Source of the DNA: Epiperipatus broadwayi
Taxonomy: Eukaryota; Onychophora; Udeonychophora; Euonychophora; Peripatidae
Assembly: GCA_028023455.1 (NCBI GenBank)
Contig: JAQFVV010000180.1
Location: forward strand, 1,860,001 to 1,924,000
Length of the DNA stretch: 64,000 bases
Reading direction: 5' to 3'
Shown here: piece after piece, positions 49,780-61,939 of the stretch
Position numbering within the stretch: the stretch's first letter is position 1
Layout of the letters: every line of letters begins with the position of its first letter
Translations under genes and position numbers: made by a program
Notes under the pieces: generated by a model
What the model was told of the DNA's origin: nothing
Database searches by the model: none
The model's input: only the letters and a program-made list of their open reading frames with translations

Positions 49780-50720
49780 AAAATGATTCTGTACTTAATA
49801 TATATTTAGTTTACTGTTAATCCTAACTGTACTTTATTCAGAAAATGATTATGTACTTAATATATATATATATAATTATTAATCATGATAGCCTATTCTT
49901 TATGAAAAATTGTATTCACTTCAATGTTTAAGTCTAACTTCATACTTTTTAGAAAGTAATTGTATACTTAATATATATTCAGTTTGGTGAGTAATGCCTG
50001 CTATATGTTGTTTAGGAAGGAGTTTCGTTTGGTTTTTAATTCTAACTGCATATTTTTTTGAATAATGAATTAATTTCAAAAGTAAACAAATCATGATAAT
50101 AGATAAAACTAATGGTAACTTACAAATTTTTAAGTTTAAATCAAATTTAATTTAAACGTTTAAGATGCCTCAATGTTCCTATGATAGTAATATTTTTTCT
50201 AGAAAAATAAAACAGTATGAATATAGTTATGAAAGAAGTTGCTATAATGTTAAGCCATATTACTGACAATTGCTAGTTTTTATCAACTTCCATTGTTTAA
50301 TGATGGACAGACTACTGAAATTCTGCCTATGTTCTGACATTTGTTTTAAGGATAACCATGTTATTACTAACATCTTCGAATCCTACCAACAGTTGTGATT
50401 TTTAGATCAACTTCCATTCTCAAGCTTAATATAAATGATTTAATGCACTAATGTTCCTATGAGAGTAACAGTTTTTTTTTTTTTTTTTTTAAAGAAATAA
50501 GGTTAGTATAAATGCAATCAAGAAACAAGTTGGTCTGGTTTTAAAATATTATTGGTAATCATTTTAGTTTAGATCAACTTCCACTGATCAATGATTTGCA
50601 ATCTACTGAAGCCCTGCCTACAAACTGACTTTTGCTCTAAGAATAATCAAGGTCTTAATATCTGTGAATACTACTTCCCATATATATTCAATACATATTC
50701 ATAGCCATAGTATAATTTAT
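49780..50720. repeat. Two adjacent tandem-repeat blocks
   Basis: Block one (about 49,778-49,985): a gaaa(a/g)t(g/a)att.tgtacttaatatatat phrase occurs three times at uneven spacing. Block two: aatgttcctatga occurs near 50,172 and 50,449, about 277 bp apart. Each is followed in order by ttttt.., aagaa(a)caagttg or gaagttg, atcaacttcca and ctactgaa..ctgcct. So two copies of a roughly 277-bp unit stand in tandem, moderately diverged. Confidence 0.6.
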
Positions 50721-51699
50721 ATAAATGAGAAATATTAATATAAAATAGTCATTGAAGGATGATTTGTTAGATGTTACTTCAATTGTTTTTATTCACAGCT
50801 TCTCCACACCACTCCTGAAAACTTTATCTTAGACCAGAACAGAGTAAAGTTTTAGGATAATATATTTTTTGTATCAATTTTTTTGATGATGGATTCATAC
50901 TTATTGATAATGATGAATTTGATAGGAAGCTAAATAGGACAAGCTAGAAGATTATTTATTGTTTTGTTTTTTTTTAAAAAAATTAAATTTTAAAATACTT
51001 TTTTATTCACATAAATGCATTAAAAACTAGAAGAAAAAGATCAAAAATAAATATGATAGCCACATGATTTTGTTTTGATTGTACAATATCAATAATACTG
51101 CGATAAGATGAAATTGTTACTTCTTAATGCATTTTATATAAATAAAATTATTTCTTTTAATTTTTTTATACTTTATTTTTTAATTTTCTGTAGTTCAGAA
51201 ATTAGGATTGAAGAAAGTTTCAATACTGTTTAGCATTGTACCATAAAGATAAATCCCATATAAAATTTAAAATATAAACTTTTCCCCTGAAATTATTTGC
51301 AAAGTCTTAAAAAATATCATAAATTCATATGCATGCTAAGTTTCATCGAACCAAAATTGGGAACCAGGTGAAAAAAGAATTAAAAGTTTTTATACACTCA
51401 GACAAAAAAAACAACAATAAGCTAAATGAAAGCATATAAAAAGGTTTCGACTAGTGTTCATGTAACACATAATTTTATTAGGAACAAAAATTTGAATAAT
51501 TTAAAACATTAAAAAAATATTCGAGAGTGTGTACATAAATAAAGAATAAAAAATGTGAATAGGAAAATTAAAGCTAATATTGTAGATAAATTGAAAAAAA
51601 TAATGACAAAAAATCATTGATAAGATTAGCAATGGGAAGATTTAATTGGACTTACATGGTTAGAGATAGAGAACATATAAAATATATTTTGGAAGGAAT
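50721..51699. other. AT-rich spacer, no gene seen
   Basis: Only short low-complexity frames and A/T runs. No recognisable element. Confidence 0.5.
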
Positions 51700-52439
51700 T
51701 GTGGGGAAGGATATGTATATGCATTTTTTTTTTCAACAACAGTTTATAAAAATTGGTTTATGACCAAGCTATATAATTTTTGATCATCATCAATCATATC
51801 TTACCATTGCTTTCCATTACATGTCATTCAAGCACATGATTAGTTAACAAGTACATCATGCGGAAGACCTAATTGTGCAAAACTAGTATCTGGACTAATC
51901 ACATCTATGATCTGGTATTCTAATTCAAATGATTTTTATTTATAAAAGGCTTAGGATTATCTAATATTGGTCACTAAATAGCTATCTAATGATTCTAGGC
52001 TAGATTATATTTATTTAAAAAATCTGTTTATTCTTTAATATAACTAAAATAAAGAATGAAATTTGAGAAAGATACATTTAGAAAAAGAATGGCTTTAATA
52101 GGTGATATTATAGCTATAAGATCAAAGCAAGAAAAAATGGTGTGAAATATAGTTGTTGATATAAAAGTAAACAAAAAAAATAGTTATTTTCATATTAACA
52201 GAATTTAGAAAATATTGTTTTAGTATGCAAGTTTAATCGCTATTAATTATTCGCATTCTAGTATTAAACTTTTTGCTAAGTTTGTAGTACAATTTATTCG
52301 AGAGTGAGAAATAAAACTATATTTAATCAAAAGAGGGCAGCATAAGACTAGAGAGACATCCCATAATACCTTGTATCAAAATCTGTACATTGATATTTAC
52401 CTTTACTGTTCATTTTTTTTGTTTTTATTATGAATTAAG
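51700..52439 (+). repeat. Duplicated block ending in an exon-like unit with a consensus splice donor
   Basis: The left part (51,700-52,310) parallels 22,900-23,825. The right part (52,290-52,439) parallels 6,550-6,717 and ends in AAG|GTGAGT, a perfect splice donor match. The conserved tcccataataccttgtat lies about 60 bp before the donor. The block therefore connects two otherwise separate paralogues and may preserve the 5-prime part of the ancestral gene unit. Confidence 0.4.
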
Positions 52440-52734
52440 GTGAGTTTTTGCTATTTGCACTATCTTCTTGATATATATCCCGATCTACAAAACATATTTT
52501 TTACGGCGACATTTGCTTATTTATGTATATTCTTATTTGGCGAAAAGTATAATCAACAGCAGCCTTTGGGATGTGCAAGCAAGTTATTATTTTGTCATAT
52601 GACTCTAAATGTTAATAATTTGTATAGTTCAGGAGTCGTCAATCTTTTTAATACGAAGAATCATTTTTACATGTGATAGTATTTTGTACTATTTTCATCT
52701 ATCATTAAATATGGAAAGTCTAAAAACGTTTCGC

Positions 52735-52960
52735 GTGGTATTATTATCCGCTGTTCTTTAGGTGTTGCTGGCCAGACCAGTGACAATGTTACCATAGGAG
52801 TCGAACTTATACGTTTAGATTATTGAATTTTAAGGTGAGTTCAGTTAGGTAGAGCATCGCCTTAAAATTCGATATTGAAGAATCTCAAGTTCGTCTCCTA
52901 TCTTAGCATTGCCATTGATCAGGTTAACAATATTTGAAAAAAAGCGGAGAATAATACCAC
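52735..52960. mobile_element. Foldback element with a tRNA-like core
   Basis: Arms 52735-52835 and 52860-52960 are diverged inverted copies. gtggtattattatccgc pairs with gcggagaataataccac, and the inner ends aattttaagg and ccttaaaatt pair exactly. The 24-bp loop contains gttcagttaggtagagc, which looks like the D-arm/A box of a tRNA. Each arm carries a B-box-like element (AGTTCGTCTCC on plus near 52,888; AGTTCGACTCC on minus near 52,800). It may be a tRNA-derived SINE whose body was duplicated in inverted orientation. No target duplication was found. Confidence 0.65.
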
Positions 52961-53248
52961 TTGAAATGTATAATCTACTGACTTGTGTGGTATTACTAAC
53001 AGTTGTTTGTATTTGGAAAAATTTAAAATTTTCTAGACATTCAACATTTAATGACAGATTATGAAAGTAGTCCTACGTATCACATCTAAAATACCATTAC
53101 CACAAATCTTCGGGGATGTGCGTTATTTTGGTTAAAACCCTCCCCCATTAAAATACCTCAAAGAAAAAAATTGAAAAATATGTTCATGAAAAATATGAAT
53201 TTCTGGTTGGCTGAGGAGATATTTGAACTTGTGTTTTAGTAATAGAAT

Positions 53249-53815
53249 GTGTAGTTTTGACTTGTAAAATATATCTAACAGTCACAACTGTATATATAAC
53301 TATAAATAAGTAAATAAATAAACTATATTAACTATAAATGTTTTTACATAAAGATTAATAAATAAAAAAAAATGAACTTACATTTTTATGCGTAGTTTTC
53401 AGCTACACGAGAAAATTCATGAAAATTGTGTCACATTGGTGCATATTTATAAATGAAAATTCCTGCAGGTATGATGAGAACAAAGGTCTGCTGGTACCAA
53501 ATTGGTATTTTAGCTTACGCTTTGCTCTCTTCCACATTATTAATGTGGATAAGTTCGTCGTCCGGGTCAACAAAGTTGTCTTGATGGACGACAACAGAGT
53601 GGAAAAATACATTTATAGTTAGATATACTTTGCAATTACATAGTGAGAATAATGTAGTTCGAACCACGGATCCTGCCTGCAGGAAATATAAGTTCATTTT
53701 TTTATTATTTATTAATCTTTATGAAAAACATTTATAGTTAATATAGTTTATTTATTTATAGTTATATATATAATTGTGACCATTACATATACTTTACAAG
53801 TCAAAACTACGCATA
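53249..53815. mobile_element. Inverted-repeat DNA element carrying a Merlin/ISXO2 transposase fragment
   Basis: About 140-bp inverted arms (53,249-53,400 and 53,685-53,815) share tagttttgacttgtaaa / tttacaagtcaaaacta and a long tata-rich stretch. Between them lies the transposase relic. The phrase acttacatttttatgcgtag also occurs three times (near 53,379, and inverted near 53,808-53,830), so the ends are compound. This supports a decayed DNA transposon, but I could not fix its termini or a target duplication. Confidence 0.6.
53403..53610 (-). pseudogene. ISXO2/Merlin-type transposase C-terminal fragment
   Basis: One minus frame (within 53515-53697) reads VVHQDNFVDPDDELIHINNVE. The next, one base out of register, continues MWKRAKRKLKYQFGTSRP and LFSSYLQEFSF. 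Together these match the end of the DDE domain of IS1595/ISXO2-like transposases, typically HxxNFVDPxTGxHTNxVEGxW followed by KRKxKxxxGTSRxLFxSYLxEFxWR. In eukaryotes these belong to Merlin elements. A frameshift near 53,530 and the absence of the N-terminal two thirds make it inactive. The first catalytic Asp region is missing. Confidence 0.75.
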
Positions 53816-54139
53816 AAAATGTAAGTATTTTTTTATATTCTTTTTTATTAACTTTTATACTTAGATATAGCTTATTTCTAGTTAGATACACTGATTAAAG
53901 TTAGATACACTTAATACGAAAAAAATTTAGTTCAGTTCTTTAAAAATAGAGGGCGAAGTGTCGAGACCGCTATCAGTCATGATTACCAAAATCTGTATAC
54001 TTTCTAACGAAAATAAAAATTCATGAAAACAAAAAAATACTTTGGCAGTTTGATTTATTCACAAATTTCTAATATTTAAATATTCATTATATATAATAAT
54101 TACTATTCTATATATATGGCTGAATTATTACATAGTAGA

Positions 54140-54520
54140 GATGTCTGCTCACCCCTCGCATATGGATTAAATGGATTATGTCCTGTACATTAGAGATCAG
54201 ATTGACTTTAGGTCAACATGTGATGAGATCTCTGCCTCAGGATGGCCTTTCAGCATTTCATCATCAGATTTTCAATTGGATGGACAGTTGAAGAGTTAGA
54301 GTGTGGAGTGTATTGAAGCGTGTTCTTTAAAATATGAAGATTGGCTATCTTAATATATATCTGAGCACTTATTACTTATATGTGTGGAGATGATAATCTG
54401 GACCAACTGATGATTGCTGGTTTAGCATGAAATACATATATTGGTGATTATTATCTTTTTGACATATAGGTATTCAAGTGTATCAGTGTTATGAGATGGA
54501 GTGGAGAGTGGTGGGTCATG
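54140..54520 (+). repeat. Dispersed repeat, family not recognised
   Basis: This stretch is less AT-rich than its flanks (for example gagatctctgcctcaggatg). Its right part (54,395-54,485) matches 40,960-41,050 on the other strand. It may be the 3-prime part of a retroposon. No protein motif was seen. Confidence 0.45.
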
Positions 54521-54559
54521 TAAAAGTCTGTGCTCATATATCCTATATATTATAATAAA

Positions 54560-56839
54560 AAGAGAAAATGAGATTGGGATCAAAAAACCACATTTAACTC
54601 TCGAGCCACAGTTTGTCTACCCCATGTGTAGTGCGTAGATTTAAACATCAGGATGCAAATAAGGATGAACATTTGATTCAGACAGATGAAGAACAGACTA
54701 CTGATTAATGTTTTGACAAAATGATTCACCATTTTCTGTCGATATATTATTTTATCATTTTCTCCATAGCTAATTTGTATGATGGACCAATCTCAGTATG
54801 TTGCTGATATTTATTCCCAGGTTAATCATACATACATATGAATGTGGAAGCATGGAAAATATTTAACAATTGAATAAACTTAATCAACAAATTACTAAGT
54901 GTAGATTTTAATAGCAACAATGAGTTTGTATTACAACACAGATATAACCTATATGAACATATATAACTATACAATAAATTCATACACCAATTATTAATAT
55001 AGAAAATAATTTAAAATATCTACAGTTTTGTAAACTGTTTACCTATATTCTCTTGGAGGCCTACATGTAGTAGATATTCTGGATATGATTCCCTTCCATA
55101 AAGTCTTTTTGTTCTCTCCTAGTCTAATTATTTGTCAATTTATTTATATCTTTCCAAGTGTCTGGAATAAATAACTTAAACAATGGAGGATTAACCAATA
55201 GTAATTAATATAGGGTATTTAAAAAAGAAAAAACTTTCAGCTAATCATTTGCTTACTAATCTCTTTGTTGGCTGAGATTAACTTAATTTCATTATTATTC
55301 TAATTGTGCTGTCTAGTTTGAGGATTAGAACATACGTATTGTGAATTGTGTCAAATTAATAATATATAGTAAAAGTACGGATTCCATAAGGAAACGTCAA
55401 GGCAGTTGCATCTCACTACAATCTGATTTGAAGTCTTCTAGGATGCTATAAATGATAAAATCTAATTTAAATCTAAAATTACATTCATTTCAAATAAATA
55501 ATATCTTATTAGATACTTAATATAAATGCAATTCAGATTTAATCATTCAATCTCCACCTTAACTAATTATTCCATTATGCACAGAGTTCAAACTCAGGGA
55601 AGTTTTACAATCGACTCTCTTCAAGGGTTTCCATTAATATATTAAATCAACAATGATTTTCAATATAATCTTAATAAAGAATTAAATTATTAGGATATCA
55701 AATAAATATAATATATGTTTGTAAAATCAATTTTATTTTATTTCATAAAATAAATAAATCAAATAAATTAGAGACTTCATTAAGTTTAACAAAAATTATA
55801 ACATTGTTTATTTAATAAATAGACAATTTGAAACTTATTAAATATAACAAAAGAGAATGGAATTAGTGTTTTATCTATTTATTTACTATTTTATAATATT
55901 AAAATAATAATTACATTTCCTATTTTTCCATAATAAATAAGTATTGCTTAACATTGACAGATTTAATAGTTGATAATATAATCAACAGAGATCTTATAAT
56001 TTATAAGAAAAATTATAAGATAAAAATATACTATATTTAATTTATAGTAAATCAATATAATTTGTATGAAAAAATTTCATTCATTAAGTTGATCTCTATG
56101 TATTGTCAAACATTATAAAAAAATATAAATCTTTCATACAAATGTTAATCATTTACACAATTATCAACAAGTAACTGTTAATAAATTAACCAAATTAGTA
56201 ATAACATGTTCATGTCATGTCATAATAAATAATTTAATATGAAGGGTACCAAAAATATCTTACCTAAATATTAAGTCTACTTTTGTAACTTTAATATACT
56301 TCAGTATATCTTCATATATTTTAGATAACCTTTTTGTCAAGTCGCTTGATTGAAGATCTAAATTTTTATTAAATATAAAATAAATAAGTGAATTTAGTAT
56401 CAAAGAAAATAAAATTAATTCCCTATAAATCATGATTCTCGAAGATGATGTGTATTAAAAGTCCATGCAATTGTCCTATTTATTTTTATACTTCATGTTG
56501 CAATGTCCTTTAAGAATAAAGTTCTTATCCTTTGATTATTATCCGTTAATAAAAACCATCAAAATATCCAGTTGTTTTTGAATATCCTTTTTGCATAATA
56601 TAAGCATCTTCTAGAAATGATTTCAATACCAATTGTAATCCAATTATATAAATGAAGTTTATATCAGTTTAGGCATTTTTTTAGGAATCAGCATTTACAT
56701 TTATTTTCGGTTTGGCAAAAGTATTTTATCTCGCAACAAGTGGAGTTTTTACCCCTGCTGCACACTATAAAACAATCTTCTTAGTTTAGATTTGGTTGAA
56801 GTTTATAAATACTTTTGAAGGATTTATACATATATATTT
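54560..56839. other. Extremely AT-rich spacer, no gene seen
   Basis: From about 55,640 to 56,420 the sequence is mostly A and T with taaata-type text and no coding signal. The rest shows no motif I recognise. Confidence 0.5.
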
Positions 56840-57756
56840 CAAAACTTGGTACTTTTTCCGACCTTGTAATGTATCCACCTGACGGTGCTATTGCTTGCAA
56901 AAGCACAGAAATATGCTATTTATGCGGTCCAACTTACAGCCTCTAGAACAGTTCTGTTCATATTAGCCGTTATTAGGCATACATGCTGTGCTTTATGTCA
57001 CTATGGAAATAGTGTGCACTTCATATATCATTACCGTAATATGTGAGGGTGTATGGAATTCAACAGTCCATAAGTATTTTTATGTGCATTCGAATTAAGT
57101 ATCTTGCACGTTACCTGACGTCCTATTACATACTAATAATTGTAAGTCCGTCACCTTTTTTCACTTAACATATTTGAAATTGAAAATAATTGCAAAAGTG
57201 TACATCATTGAAGCATTTCACATAAGTCACACGAAAAGGCATGTTTGCGTGAGAACAGCTACGAGAGTAATGCAATGTCTGCCATTGTCCATTGTTTTGG
57301 AAATCATAATATAGGTCTTGTCAGACTACAGCATATGTTGGCCGGTCCTTTGGACCGGCAAAACCATTGGAGGCCCCCTTCCCATACATTCCAGCTTTAT
57401 GCACTGGCATCTATGTTCACTCAGACTAGTGGATGTATTGACCGGGCAAAACCATCAGATTCTCCCTGCATACTCAAGCGCTACACACTGTCAGTTTATT
57501 TTTTTTTTAATTTTCATTTAAAAAATAAGATACATTTTCAAAGTCTTTGTTTTATATATTTTTAAAATGTTAAATACCATTGTAAATGTTGTAAACATAA
57601 TTTCCCATCGTAAATTTTGGAAAAGTAATTTAAAAAATTGGCCGAGAGCAGAAAGCAAAAAATTAACAGCCCAGTAATGTTACATTTCATTATTTTTGCA
57701 AGCAACAGTGCCGTCAGGCGGACCTATTACATGGTCAGAAAGAGAACCCAAAACTT
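56840..57756. mobile_element. Non-autonomous DNA transposon, 901 bp, 8-bp target duplication
   Basis: The 8-bp direct repeat caaaactt lies at 56840-56847 and 57749-57756. The element (56848-57748) begins ggtactttttccgacc and ends with a sequence whose complement is ggttctctttctgacc. The inverted termini continue for about 55 bp, sharing cctgacgg..ct.ttgcttgcaaaa. Inside is a short tandem repeat of about 87 bp built on gaccgg(g)caaaaccat (57,353 and 57,439) and a perfect GCCGGTCC/GGACCGGC hairpin near 57,341. The 106-codon plus frame (57245-57565) has no transposase features. An 8-bp duplication is usual for hAT, P and Merlin superfamilies; the termini do not let me choose. Confidence 0.85.
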
Positions 57757-58594
57757 CTATTTAGAACAATTTTTTACATTTTACTAATAAAAATATATTA
57801 TTTAACTTTTACAATATGAAAGATATTTTTTATAAAGAGTAATTTTACAAACTATTTATTTAAATAATATTAGAATTTGTTTTTCTAATAACTTTTATTA
57901 AAATAAATTGTTCAAAATATTGAATCAATCTTTTTAACTTGTTCTATATTAGAACAGTAATAAAAATTATTGTACATCTTTGTTAGTACATTGTTGAAAG
58001 ATAGACTAACAATATATATATTTAATTTGGGTATTTATACTAGAATGAACTTCAGCAGCATATATTATATTTAAGATTCATGAATTCATATTCTAAGTTA
58101 TTAATTGAATTTTTTTTTTTTTAAATTTAATTTTCTTTGTTTCATTGCTAAGTTACGAACTTGACTTTGAGATTATTTCATGACAAATGTCTTGGTTATT
58201 GAATGGTTAGTTTTAAAACAATAATATTTTAATGAATGGATCAATGCTATTCTACTACTTTTCTTCATTAAAATGATTTAATTTTTTTAAAAAAATGTAT
58301 ACATATATATTAATCATATATACATGTATGTATGGAGTATTCTATACTCTCACAATATATATACTACATAAATATAAACAAGTTTTTCTAAAACTAGTCA
58401 GTGACTAACATAAAGCAAGTTTAGTCACTGAAAATTCACATTCTTATAAGTGAAAGTTATCATGTTGTGAGATGGAATTGAAGGAATGCTGGAGTCAATA
58501 ACGTATTGTTCTTGAATGATATGTTATTAGTTTTTCCAATTGCGAAAGTCTATCATAGATATCAAAATTTAGTGGATATGGAATACTATATATT
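57757..58594. other. AT-rich spacer, no gene seen
   Basis: No coding motif, no inverted or direct repeat noticed beyond simple AT runs. Confidence 0.5.
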
Positions 58595-60043
58595 GTGATG
58601 ATCGCACATACTGCGGGCACACATATAAATATTAAACATTCAGAGAATATTAAATATTATGTTTGGCAGAAAAAAAAGAAAAGCGAGCTTGGAAAAATTT
58701 ACAGAACAAAGAAATGTTTCAACTAATTAAAAAAAGAGAGGGAATTAGAATCAAAAGATTCTTATCTTTTACCCTCCAAAGTTCGGGTTTTGATGAAATT
58801 AAAATATAAAATTAGAGATATTGGAAATGTATGTTAAAAAATAAAGCGATAAAGAAATATAAATAAAATGCAAGTTAAAATCCGATTTTGAAAGAAAGTA
58901 AAGTTTAAAAGAAATAAAAAACCTTAAATAGCGCGCAAAACCTAGAAAGTTAAACATGATCAAAAGATAAGGATCTGGGTTTTAAAGTACACATTTGATG
59001 ATAAACGAAATGCATGTATGGAGTGTATTTGAAGCAGGATATAGACAGCAATAATAAATGCTTGTCCAAACTTAAATAATAAAAAAAAGAGAAAAACATG
59101 CATTAAAATCTGTGTAATTAAATTTAAAAATATTGAAATAAATAAATGTACATAGTGCTACTAGATTGGGTAAAACAAATTTACATATGGCCGAAGGCAT
59201 AGTAAGAAAGAAGGTGTGAATGAAAGTGAAAACAAAGGATCGGAAGGACAAAGGCTGGTGGAATTTTTTAATTAAGAAATAAAAGTTTTTCAAGAGAGAT
59301 TAGAGCTAGAGACTTCGTGTTGAGAGGGTGGTAAAACACAGCTCCGATAATCAACTATAGTTAGCAAATATGTCTTTTAACATCGGTGCTTTATCTAGAA
59401 TGGCTGGCTAAGGCCATCGTGATCGCTGGTCGATCCAGACTTACTGTACTAATGGTTCTTGTCAATATGTAATAATCGCCGTCGTAGCGCCTGCCGATGG
59501 ATTCATTTAGTTGCCTTGTCCTTGATGCCTCGCCCATGATGCCTTAACACTGAGAAGCTATACACAACCAAATCTAACCTACGAGCGACCGTTCCTCCTA
59601 AAGAAGTGGAGAAATCCATGTGACGGTTGGCCGGACGTCGGATAAATTCAGAGACTAAAACTTAGGTAAAGATACATACTATTTTTTTATATATTTCAAT
59701 GTGCACATCATTTACTTAGACAATGGCCACATGCGTTTTGTGAATGATAAAGACATTCTTGAATTTTTTTTTTTGATAAATACCCAGAATGACGATTTAT
59801 AAATGAACCATCATTTATAAGAGTTTTTTTATGTGTTCTTTTTCTTGTAGCACTATAGATCATAATCTGTTTTATTTAATGTAAATGTGTTTTATAAATT
59901 TGTTTTTTATGATTGATTTATTCTATTAAATATATTTTTTTTCTATTTAAATGTCTTGTCTCGTTCTTCGCCACGTTCAAAAAAGGATAGTCTAGTCTTA
60001 GGGTGGGAAAACTATTATTCATTTTTTTTGATTATTGAATTAA
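58595..60043 (+). mobile_element. Possible solitary or truncated LTR
   Basis: The stretch starts tgtgatgatcgcacatactg and could end attaaca at 60,043, giving a TG...CA unit of about 1.45 kb. Just after the end comes aaatttggtggtgcagtg, which contains a TGG as in a primer-binding site. It includes a markedly GC-rich, CpG-containing segment (59,400-59,660) unlike the rest of the window, and a gtctcgttcttcgccacg phrase near the proposed end. No second LTR or flanking duplication was found, so this is tentative. Confidence 0.3.
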
Positions 60044-60450
60044 CACGTGAAATTTGGTGGTGCAGTGTTTGATTCCGTTAAATTTATAAATCATCCAAAC
60101 GCTGTAACTCTGTCAAATCTTACAGCAGTCGGGAGAAAGTTGATCGGGAAACATAACCTGGGGTTATATCCGTATAGCATATAGGTTCGGTCAAATACGG
60201 AGATAGACTCGTCTATTTTCGTATTTCTCTCTGCTTGCGGTAACGGAAAGTGGACGATTTTGAATTATTGAATTCCCCATTATGTACACATAAAAGGGAA
60301 GTGTAGCCTTCGATCGTCATGTGCCCGTTACAATATATATGTGCTGTAAGCACAGATAATGAAGCTAATGTATATAATGGAAAGCAAATATAAAATACTA
60401 TTTTAGCTAAATGCTTTTGAGAGACTTCTTGCTCCATATTCATAGCTATT
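60044..60450. other. CpG-containing, less AT-rich segment
   Basis: Unlike most of the window, 60,060-60,330 has several CG dinucleotides (tcggtcaaatacggagat, cgatcgtcatg). It could be retrotransposon leader following the possible LTR, or a promoter. No reading frame supports either. The short minus ORF 60213-60443 has no known motif. Confidence 0.3.
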
Positions 60451-61029
60451 ATTTTGTTAGAAACTGTGTTGTTAGAAGGAAAATGTAAGAAAACCTATAG
60501 ATGTTGGAGAATGTGCTTTTGTTTGAAAAAAACAAGAAATGGTTTCAGGAGTAGAAAGCATACTTCTAGAATTTCAAAAAAAAAATTAGAATATATGATT
60601 ATAAAACTGTTCAACATTATTCATACAGAAAATTTCCAAAAATTTAGTATAAATTAAAACTATAGCAATCTTATAACCAAATTCCAAAAAAATATTGTCA
60701 TTAATTATTTGAAAGATAAGTAGAAGTTGATTACCCAGGTAATTATTTAATATAAAAGTAGGTTGATGTAGAGGTGATATGCAAATTTATTTCACCAATC
60801 TTTTCGTGAAATTTTTCTCCAATCAAGTCATTTATTCTCACATTTGCTATTTATTGGAATACTTAAATGATAAACAAAATATCCATATCAGGGTCAAAAT
60901 GATTTTATTGTTAAAATAAATAAGTAATGCATTTTTAGTTATTTTCCAATTAATACTTAGACAAAGCATTAATATTAAATTATTTCATATAACTAATTTA
61001 AGATTTTAAAAATATATAAATTACAAAAT

Positions 61030-61930
61030 TTTCTTATAGCAATTTGTGGTTACTAGGCCATAGTCTAATATAATTAAGTTCTCTTCCTGATAACAGGTTC
61101 AGGTTATCTGATGGCTAAAACGTAACACAATCCTCATTGATATAGTTTTCCACTGTTTCTCAAGCCTATGGCAAAATGTATTTGTATTTATGAAATCTGC
61201 TTGTCAGCAAATTGAAATTATCTGCCAACAGTTCTATGACCAAACAATAAAATTTAATCATCATTGGTGGCAGATTGTTGTCACATAACATGAAGTGGAT
61301 GTGCATAGTAAGTTTTCTGCCTGATAACTGTTTGAATTTGTTAGTCAATAGAGTACTATGACCAAATTGTAATATTTAATTATTGATGTAGATTAATAAT
61401 ATTAGCCACCTGTATCATAATGGGTATATATTATCTGACAGGTTGCTAGGCAACAGTAATATAACCATTACTAGGTCACAGACTTGTATAACTAAGCTTT
61501 TAACCCGAATACAAGTTGAGGTTACCTGGCAACAGTACCATAATTATACATTTATCATCATGGGTATGGTTTGCCACTGTGTCTCAACCTCATAACATAA
61601 TGTATGTGTATTTATAAAGTATTAACCAGCAACATTATTATGACCAAATGATAACAGCAGATTGCTATCATATATTAAGTTCTCTGTGTGATAACAGGTT
61701 GAGGTTGCTAGACAATAGAGAACTGACCAAACTATAAAATTTAATCTTTGCAACTCCTGATAAGATAATGGGTGTATATATTATGTTCTCTAATTGATAG
61801 CAGGTTGAGATAGCTAGGCAACAATTTTATAACCAAGTAGTAATATTAGATCATCATTGGTGTAGTTGCTTCATTGTTTGCTTATTTTCTTAGCATAATT
61901 TAATCTAGCATCTAAATACATGAACTAAAA
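61030..61930. repeat. Degenerate tandem repeat with RFX/X-box-like palindromes
   Basis: About seven diverged units carry gataacaggttgaggtt..gcaacag..tataacca then ttaatcatcattggt. Palindromes: GTTGCTAGGCAAC (61442-61454), GTTACCTGGCAAC (61521-61533), GTTGCTAGACAAT (61705-61717) and ATAGCTAGGCAAC (61810-61822). The array ends in ctagcatctaaatacatgaa, as does the array at 10.7-11.3 kb, and is likewise followed by a zinc-finger relic. Confidence 0.65.
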
Positions 61931-61939
61931 TGTTATCGT

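Noticed and set aside
53419-53622. Plus-strand 67-codon ORF
   Set aside because: Antisense of the Merlin-type transposase fragment, which has the recognisable motifs on the minus strand.
57341-57360. GCCGGTCC/GGACCGGC hairpin as a bacterial-type terminator
   Set aside because: No T run follows and the context is a eukaryotic DNA transposon.
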